From Rhodospirillum sp. UBA1311 (lineage in GTDB: Bacteria; Pseudomonadota; Alphaproteobacteria; Rhodospirillales; Rhodospirillaceae), in contig DBTR01000035.1 in the NCBI GenBank assembly GCA_002307145.1, positions 1 through 11,129 on the forward strand: 11,129 nucleotides of DNA. The letters are read 5' to 3'. Position numbers and translations under genes: made by a program. Position 1 is the stretch's first letter. Each line of letters opens with the position of its first letter. The notes beneath the pieces were generated by a model, which was not told the origin of the DNA, did no database searches, and saw only the letters and a program-made list of their open reading frames with translations. Positions 6,614-11,129 of this stretch are shown here, in pieces.

Positions 6614-7042
6614 ATGGCTCAAGACATCAGTGCCCTGATCCGCCTGAAAAAATTCACCGTCGATGAAGAGCGCCGCAAACTCGGCGAACTCCTCGGCCAC
6701 GAAGCCGAACTGACCCGCCGCGAACAGGCCCTCGAAGCCGGGGTCAAGCGCGAACAGGCCCTCGCGTCCGCCGATCCTACCGGCATCTGCGCCCAGTCCT
6801 ACGGCCGCTTCGCCGAGTCGGTGGTGCGCGACCGCGCCCGGATGAGAGACGCCCGCGCCAAGCTCGAAGCTGCCATCGCCCGCCAGCAGGACGTCGTCGC
6901 GGAAGCCTACCGCGAGTTCAAGACCGTTGAGATTCTCCAGCAAAACCGCGACCGGCGCACCGCCCTCGAACTCTCCCGCAAGGAGCAGATCGCGATGGAC
7001 GAAATCGCAGCCAACAATCACCGGCGTCGCCAAGTGGCGTAA
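6614..7042 (+). CDS. fliJ: Flagellar export chaperone/stalk protein FliJ
   Basis: FliJ is a small coiled-coil protein that inserts into the FliI hexamer like the gamma subunit of F1-ATPase and links it to the FlhA export gate. The 142-residue product is almost wholly charged and helical, rich in Glu, Arg, Ala and Lys, with a likely break near ADPTGIC (about residue 53-60). That fits two antiparallel helices. FliJ sequences are poorly conserved, so the call rests on length, coiled-coil composition and position directly after fliI. The ATG at 6614 has AAGGG at 6603-6607, overlapping the fliI stop, six bases upstream, so translation of the pair is probably linked. A structured 305-base non-coding stretch follows. 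Confidence 0.85.
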   Translation: MAQDISALIRLKKFTVDEERRKLGELLGHEAELTRREQALEAGVKREQALASADPTGICAQSYGRFAESVVRDRARMRDARAKLEAAIARQQDVVAEAYREFKTVEILQQNRDRRTALELSRKEQIAMDEIAANNHRRRQVA

Positions 7043-7206
7043 GACAGGGGCTGCCGCCCCTGGACTCCGCTCGGGGCCGAGGGCCCCGAATCCCGTAACG
7101 TTGGTTTTGCGCGGAGCGCGATAGCGCCGTCATGCCGCGTGATGGCTGCTTGCCGCGTCGCGGCGAAAAACCAACGGGGTCTGGGGACATCGGGCCCAGC
7201 GGGCCC
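7043..7206. repeat. GC-rich palindromic intergenic element after fliJ
   Basis: Several inverted repeats are packed here. CAGGGG/CCCCTG (7045-7062) forms a small hairpin. TCGGGGCC/GGCCCCGA (7071-7078, 7082-7089) forms a strong hairpin with a three-base loop. CGTTGGTTTT (7099-7108) pairs perfectly with AAAACCAACG (7167-7176), and the bases further in and out continue as imperfect arms: GGGCCCCGA near 7081 matches TCGGGCCC at 7190-7197. The whole resembles an interspersed REP/MITE-like element rather than a gene. No coding frame in it looks real. It may also end fliIJ transcription. Whether it recurs in the genome cannot be judged from one window. Confidence 0.5.
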
Positions 7207-7238
7207 GTGCAGCGCCCGGACCTTGTTTTTCCAAGCCG

Positions 7239-7251
7239 GGCAAAATTTGCC
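7239..7251. promoter_or_regulatory. Operator-like palindrome upstream of fliF
   Basis: GGCAAA-A-TTTGCC is a perfect 13-base palindrome placed seven bases upstream of the TTAA motif of the fliF promoter candidate. It could bind a regulator of the fliF operon. The regulator is unknown, and a chance palindrome of this length is possible. Confidence 0.3.
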
Positions 7252-7257
7252 GCCCTG

Positions 7258-7290
7258 TTAACTTTCTTTTTAAGGCGAGGCGGCTAGGCT
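7258..7290 (+). promoter_or_regulatory. Putative CtrA-dependent fliF promoter
   Basis: TTAA at 7258-7261 and TTAA at 7270-7273 are eight bases apart (or TTAA-N7-TTTA if read one base earlier), close to the CtrA consensus. Nine bases after the second TTAA comes GCTAGGCT (7283-7290), a possible extended -10 element. This TTAA-N9-GCTA spacing is the same as upstream of fliI. fliF of Caulobacter is known to be CtrA-controlled, which supports the reading. The start point would be near 7297, about 50 bases before the preferred GTG. Confidence 0.5.
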
Positions 7291-7331
7291 CTGCCGGAAC
7301 GTCGCAGAGGAGTGGCGTTCGGGTCTCGAAC

Positions 7332-7337
7332 GAAGGA
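7332..7337 (+). promoter_or_regulatory. Ribosome binding site that decides the fliF GTG start
   Basis: GAAGGA lies ten bases before the GTG at 7348, which begins a protein starting MNAFIQSLRSLGPARL, like known FliF proteins of the group. An earlier in-frame GTG at 7312 directly abuts its upstream AGAGGA with no spacer, so it is a poor start and would add 12 unconserved residues. Confidence 0.6.
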
Positions 7338-7347
7338 ACGCCGCATC

Positions 7348-8982
7348 GTGAACGCCTTCATCCAATCCTTGCGCAGCCTTGGTCCCGCCCGCCTGATGGC
7401 GATGGCGGCGGTTTCCGTCGGTTTGCTCGGGTTCATCATCTATTTCACGATGCGCATGGGCTCGCCGAAGATGGAGTTGCTCTACGGCGACCTCGACACC
7501 GGCGCGGCGCGGGCGATCACCCAGCAGCTCGACGCCAAGCAGATTCCCTATCAGCTTCGCACCGACGGCCGCGACATCTACGTGCCCGCCGAGCAGATGC
7601 TGAAGATGCGGCTCGAAACCGCCGAGGTCGCGCACAACTCGGGCATCGTCAACGGCTACGAGCTGTTCGACAAGATGGATGCCTTGGGCGCGACCAACTT
7701 CATGCAGAACGTCAACCTGGTGCGCGCGCTCGAAGGCGAGCTGGCGCGCACGATCATGGCGATCGGCTCGGTGAAGCAGGCCCGCGTCCACCTGGTGCTG
7801 CCGAAGCGCGAGATGTTTTCGCGCGAGACCCAGGAACCTTCCGCCTCGGTGATCCTGCGGGTGCAGGGTGGGGCGCTGACCAAGGGTCAGGTGAGCGCGA
7901 TCCAGTACCTCGTCGCCTCGGCGGTGCCGAAGTTGAAGCCCTCGCGGATTTCGATCGTCGACGACAAGGGCGCGCTGCTGGCGCGCGGCTTCGAAGACGA
8001 CAAGGAAGTGATGATCAACACCCACGAGGAGATGCGTCAGGCGCAGGAGCATCGTCTGTCGCAGTCGATCGAGGACATGCTGGCGCGGACCATCGGCCCC
8101 GGCAAGGTGCGCGCCGAGGTCAGCGTCGAGATGGACTTCGACCGCGTCGTCACCAACCAGGAAACCTACGATCCCGACGGCCAGGTGGTGCGCTCGACGG
8201 TGACCGAGAACGAGAACTCGAAGACCGACGAGGCGCAGAACGACTCGGTGACGGTGCAGCAGAACGTGCCCGACCCCAACCTCAACAACAACCAGGGCCG
8301 CGCCACCAGCGCGCAGAACCGTTCGACCGAAACCGTGAACTACGAGATCACCAAGAAGAGCTCGAACTCGGTGCGCGAGAACGGCGTGGTGAAGCGGCTT
8401 TCGGTCGCGGTGCTGGTCGACGGCGTGACCGTGTCCAAGCCCGACGGCACCAAGGACTACCAGGACCGCAGCAAGGAAGAGATGGACAAGATCGCCTCGC
8501 TGGTGCGCTCGGCGGTGGGCTACGATGCCCAGCGCGGCGACCAGGTCGACGTGATCAACATGCGCTTCCAGAGCATGGACGACGCCCTCGGGCCGGCGGA
8601 CGAGACGATGCTGCTGGGCTTCACCAAGGCCGAGATCATGCGCATGGCCGAAGGCCTGGGCGTCGCGGTGGTGGCGATCCTGGTCATCCTCCTGATCGTC
8701 CGGCCGCTCGTCACCCGCGCCTTCGAGAGCCTGCCCTCGCCCTCCGAGCAGGCGAGCCGCCAGCTCCTCACCGAGAGCGGCGCGCCGCAGCTCGCCGCCC
8801 CGACCGGCTCGATGGTGCCGAGCGACGAGGACGACGAGCTTGAGACCGAGGAATTGATCGACATCGACAAGGTGGAAGGCCGGGTGAAGGCGTCCTCGCT
8901 CAGGAAGATCGGCGAGATCGTCAACAAGCATCCGGAGGAAGCCTTGAGCATCGTCCGCAACTGGATGTATCAGGAAACCTGA
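7348..8982 (+). CDS. fliF: Flagellar MS-ring protein FliF
   Basis: FliF forms the membrane-embedded MS ring, the base on which the rod, export gate and switch complex assemble. From the GTG at 7348 it has 544 residues, a normal length. A first membrane helix lies at about 16-33, followed by the periplasmic ring-building region of the YscJ/FliF family (starting near MELLYGDLD and running through VHLVLPKREMFSRE). A long polar, Asn/Ser/Thr-rich stretch (about 290-340) corresponds to the variable periplasmic domain. A second membrane helix lies at about 437-451. The acidic cytoplasmic tail ends in SSLRKIGEIVNKHPEEALSI and neighbouring residues, the FliG-binding segment. It is the first gene of the fliF-fliG-fliH-fliN block, 53 bases before fliG. 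Confidence 0.96.
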   Translation: MNAFIQSLRSLGPARLMAMAAVSVGLLGFIIYFTMRMGSPKMELLYGDLDTGAARAITQQLDAKQIPYQLRTDGRDIYVPAEQMLKMRLETAEVAHNSGIVNGYELFDKMDALGATNFMQNVNLVRALEGELARTIMAIGSVKQARVHLVLPKREMFSRETQEPSASVILRVQGGALTKGQVSAIQYLVASAVPKLKPSRISIVDDKGALLARGFEDDKEVMINTHEEMRQAQEHRLSQSIEDMLARTIGPGKVRAEVSVEMDFDRVVTNQETYDPDGQVVRSTVTENENSKTDEAQNDSVTVQQNVPDPNLNNNQGRATSAQNRSTETVNYEITKKSSNSVRENGVVKRLSVAVLVDGVTVSKPDGTKDYQDRSKEEMDKIASLVRSAVGYDAQRGDQVDVINMRFQSMDDALGPADETMLLGFTKAEIMRMAEGLGVAVVAILVILLIVRPLVTRAFESLPSPSEQASRQLLTESGAPQLAAPTGSMVPSDEDDELETEELIDIDKVEGRVKASSLRKIGEIVNKHPEEALSIVRNWMYQET

Positions 8983-9035
8983 CGAGGGCGGGGCCGGATG
9001 GCTCCCGCGACCTTATCGGACGGAGACGGTAAACT

Positions 9036-10055
9036 GTGGCGCGTGCAAAAGAAGACTACCGCAGCCTGACGGGCCCGCAAAAAGCGGCGCTGTTCCTGCT
9101 GTCGCTTGGCGAGGAACACTCGTCGAAGCTCTTCGCCCTGATGGACGACGAAGAGATCAAGGAAATCTCGCAGGTGATGGCCTCGCTCGGCACGGTGAAC
9201 TCCGGGCTGGTGGAGCGGCTGTTCATCGAGTTCGCCGACGCGCTTTCCGCCACCGGCTCCCTGGTCGGCACCTACGAAAGCACCGAGCGCCTGCTGATGA
9301 AGGCGCTGCCGAAGGATCGCGTCTCGCTGATCATGGACGAGATCCGCGGTCCTGCGGGCCGCACGATGTGGGACAAGCTCGGCAACGTCAACGAGCAGGT
9401 GCTGGCCAACTACTTCAAGAACGAGTACCCGCAGACCGTCGCGGTGGTGCTCTCGAAGATCAAGGTGGACCACGCCGCCCGGGTGCTGGCGCTCCTGCCC
9501 GAGAACTTCTCGATGGAAGTGATCATGCGGATGCTGCGGATGGAATCGGTGCAGAAGGAAGTCCTGGACGGCGTCGAAAAGACGCTCCGCACCGAGTTCA
9601 TGAGCAACCTCGCGCGCACCAACCGCCGCGACAGCCACGAGTTGATCGCCGACATCTTCAACAACCTCGACCGCAATTCGGAAAGCCGCTTCATGTCGGC
9701 CCTCGAAGAGCGCAATCGCGAATCCGCCGAGCGGATCAAGGCCCTGATGTTCACCTTCGAGGACCTGGTGCGGCTCGATGCGCAGGGCGTCCAGACCCTG
9801 CTGCGCCACGTCGAGAAGGACAAGCTCGGCCTCGCGCTCAAGGGCGCGTCGGACCCGATCAAGGAAATGTTCTTCAAGAACATGTCGGAGCGCGCGGGCA
9901 AGATGCTGCGCGAGGACATGGAGGCGATGGGGCCGGTGCGCCTGCGCGAGGTCGACGAAGCGCAGAGCATGATCGTCACTCTCGCCAAGGAACTCGCGAA
10001 CTCCGGCCAGATCGTGATCTCGGAAGGCCGCGAGGAAGACGAACTGATCTACTGA
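9036..10055 (+). CDS. fliG: Flagellar motor switch protein FliG
   Basis: FliG is the switch-complex ring protein that binds FliF and meets the stator to generate torque. The 339-residue product has the normal FliG length. The N-terminal FliF-binding domain covers about 1-105. The middle domain carries EYPQ at 130-133, the local form of the EHPQ motif that contacts FliM. The C-terminal domain contains the conserved charged torque helix ending MSERAGKMLRED, followed by MGPVRLREVDEAQ, so the key Lys, Arg and acidic positions appear conserved. The start is GTG at 9036, with GGAGA at 9022-9026 nine bases upstream; it places the conserved LTGPQKAALFLLSLG near the N-terminus. The gene follows fliF and precedes fliH by 28 bases. 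Confidence 0.96.
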   Translation: MARAKEDYRSLTGPQKAALFLLSLGEEHSSKLFALMDDEEIKEISQVMASLGTVNSGLVERLFIEFADALSATGSLVGTYESTERLLMKALPKDRVSLIMDEIRGPAGRTMWDKLGNVNEQVLANYFKNEYPQTVAVVLSKIKVDHAARVLALLPENFSMEVIMRMLRMESVQKEVLDGVEKTLRTEFMSNLARTNRRDSHELIADIFNNLDRNSESRFMSALEERNRESAERIKALMFTFEDLVRLDAQGVQTLLRHVEKDKLGLALKGASDPIKEMFFKNMSERAGKMLREDMEAMGPVRLREVDEAQSMIVTLAKELANSGQIVISEGREEDELIY

Positions 10056-10083
10056 TCCGGCACCGCTGGGCACAAGGACCACG

Positions 10084-10869
10084 ATGGCGACGAAGTTTTC
10101 AACCCGCGAGGAATCGTTCCGCGCCTTCGACACCACTCCCGATGCGGAGGAGGTGGCGGCGGAGGCCTTGGTGCGCCGGTTCCTGTTCGCCTACGACTTC
10201 GATGCACCCCGCGAGGCTGCGCCGAAGATCCCCGACGCCGTGATCGACGGTCAGGTCGAGGAAGTCGAGCCGCCGCCGCCCGAGCCGCCGCCGCTGTTCA
10301 CCGAGGAAGACCTTGAGGCGGTGCGCGAGGAAGCGCGGATGCTCGGCCACGCCGAAGGCCTGAAGGATGCCGAGGATTCGGCGATGCACTTCCTCGTCCA
10401 GGCGCTCGAATCGATCGCCGAGCAGATGGTCGCGATGCGCGGCCGCCAGGACGAGGCGAACGGCGAAACCCGCCGCATGGCCGCGGTGCTGGCGATGGCG
10501 GCGGTGGAGAAGCTCCTGCCGAACCTCGCCGCCTTGCACGGCGTCGGCGAGGTCGAGGCGCTGGTGGCCGAATGCGTGCCTCACATCCTCAACGAGCCGC
10601 GCCTGATCCTGCGCGTCGCCGCCCAGCATGCCGACGCGATCCAGGGGCGGATCGAGGCGTTGGCGCGGGATCGCGGCTTCGAGGGTGCGGTGGTGGTGAT
10701 GGCGGACGAGGGCATGGGCCTCGCGGATTGCCGCCTCGAATGGGACAACGGCGGCGCGGAACGCGACGTCGAAAGGCTTTTTCAACGGATTCAGGATATC
10801 GTCGCGCGGAACTCGGAACGGGCCCCGGACGACGACGATCAACCGGCACTGCCGGGTTTTGGAGAGTGA
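10084..10869 (+). CDS. fliH: FliH-like flagellar assembly protein (FlbE type)
   Basis: FliH is the peripheral stalk and negative regulator of the export ATPase FliI; the Caulobacter counterpart at this place is called FlbE. The product has 261 residues. An N-terminal region (about 1-60) begins MATKFSTREESF and includes RRFLFAYDFD. It is followed by a Pro/Glu-rich linker near 58-72, a long charged helical segment (about 75-140), and a C-terminal domain (about 140-240) with hydrophobic strands such as RLILRV and AVVVMADEGMGLADCRLEW, the FliH/YscL pattern. The acidic tail ends DDDDQPALPGFGE. The family is weakly conserved, so the call relies on this pattern and on position between fliG and fliN. 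AAGGA at 10074-10078 precedes the ATG by five bases. Confidence 0.85.
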   Translation: MATKFSTREESFRAFDTTPDAEEVAAEALVRRFLFAYDFDAPREAAPKIPDAVIDGQVEEVEPPPPEPPPLFTEEDLEAVREEARMLGHAEGLKDAEDSAMHFLVQALESIAEQMVAMRGRQDEANGETRRMAAVLAMAAVEKLLPNLAALHGVGEVEALVAECVPHILNEPRLILRVAAQHADAIQGRIEALARDRGFEGAVVVMADEGMGLADCRLEWDNGGAERDVERLFQRIQDIVARNSERAPDDDDQPALPGFGE

Positions 10870-10872
10870 CCG

Positions 10873-11129
10873 ATGGCTGAAAACGACGATCTCGAACTCA
10901 ACGAACTCTCGGGCGGCGGCACGGGCGGCAACGCCATGGAATACGATCCCGACGGGCCGAACGAGTTCGCCGACATGGACAAGCCGCGCTCGGCCGCCGA
11001 CCTCGAAGCCGTCTATGACATTCCGGTGCGGGTTTCCGCCGTGCTCGGCAAGTCGTCGATGCAGGTGAGCCAGCTTCTCAAGCTCGGGCGCGGCGCGGTG
11101 GTCGAGCTCGACCGCAAGGTCGGCGAGGC
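10873..11129 (+). CDS. fliN: Flagellar motor switch protein FliN (3' partial)
   Basis: FliN, with FliM, forms the bottom of the switch complex (C ring), where CheY-P acts and export substrates dock. Only 85 codons are in the window; the frame runs off the edge. Residues 1-46 are an acidic, Gly/Asp-rich leader not conserved in the family. From about 47 the SpoA/FliN domain begins with VYDIPVRVSAVLGK, then the QLLKLGRGAVVELDRKVGE core typical of FliN. The ATG at 10873 is three bases after the fliH stop, and its ribosome binding site GGAGAG (10861-10866) lies inside the end of fliH, so the two are translationally close. In Caulobacter the next gene is flbD; whether that holds here cannot be seen. 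Confidence 0.93.
   Translation, partial: MAENDDLELNELSGGGTGGNAMEYDPDGPNEFADMDKPRSAADLEAVYDIPVRVSAVLGKSSMQVSQLLKLGRGAVVELDRKVGE

Noticed and set aside
5240..7033. Long open frame on the minus strand opposite fliI and fliJ (597 codons)
   Set aside because: It mirrors FliI and FliJ codons, shows no domain and has shadow-like composition.
6918..7190. Small minus-strand frame running into the fliJ-fliF gap
   Set aside because: It overlaps the palindromic element and fliJ, has a biased Arg/Gly/Pro composition and no good ribosome binding site.
7312..7347. Earlier GTG start for fliF
   Set aside because: Its purine-rich upstream sequence abuts the codon with no spacer, and the 12 extra residues are not typical of FliF, whereas GTG 7348 gives a family-like N-terminus.
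7270..8931. Long open frame on the minus strand opposite fliF (553 codons)
   Set aside because: Shadow of fliF; His/Leu/Val/Arg-rich with no recognisable motif.
8970..10136. Minus-strand open frame opposite fliG (388 codons)
   Set aside because: Shadow of fliG, with no domain and no sensible neighbour relationship.
1..11129. A novel defence, mobile or biosynthetic system
   Set aside because: Every gene is a recognisable chemotaxis, flagellar or CtrA family member in a conserved order; no transposase, integrase, toxin, CRISPR repeat or unassigned gene was seen.

Overview
The window is a GC-rich piece of an alphaproteobacterial chromosome that carries chemotaxis and flagellar genes. Three things point to Alphaproteobacteria, probably Rhodospirillales or relatives. 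A clear CtrA cell-cycle/motility regulator sits between the two gene blocks. The basal-body order fliF-fliG-fliH-fliN is the one known from Caulobacter and relatives. CheA is a hybrid kinase with a C-terminal receiver domain. The species cannot be named from the sequence.

Layout. (1) 1-4385, plus strand: the 3' part of cheA (core kinase, two CheW-like domains and a receiver domain), then cheY, cheB and cheR. A perfect 15-bp hairpin separates cheA from cheY, and a strong terminator closes the block after cheR. (2) 4456-5133, minus strand: ctrA, convergent with cheR, sharing the terminator region, and divergent from fliI. (3) 5134-5281: a short, relatively AT-rich control region with several TTAA half-sites resembling CtrA boxes. 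(4) 5282-7042, plus: fliI and fliJ, the export ATPase and its chaperone/stalk partner. (5) 7043-7347: a non-coding stretch. Its first part is a GC-rich nest of inverted repeats, and its second part is a probable fliF promoter with a CtrA-box-like motif. (6) 7348-11129, plus: fliF, fliG, fliH and the first 85 codons of fliN, closely spaced and probably one operon that continues beyond the window.

How the genes fit together. CheA phosphorylates CheY and CheB. CheB and CheR set receptor methylation. CheY-P acts on the switch built from FliG and FliN, which is mounted on the FliF MS ring. FliH, FliI and FliJ energise and regulate flagellar type III export. CtrA probably controls the flagellar genes: by my reading, five of the six TTAA tetramers in the window lie in the two control regions upstream of fliI (and ctrA) and fliF. 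Both of these promoters share the layout TTAA-N9-GCTA.

I found no mobile element, CRISPR array, tRNA or rRNA, and no sign of an unknown defence or metabolic system. The genes are recognisable members of known families. The points worth a second look are regulatory (CtrA boxes, palindromic intergenic elements) and domain-level (the CheA hybrid, and a CtrA without the usual C-terminal tail).
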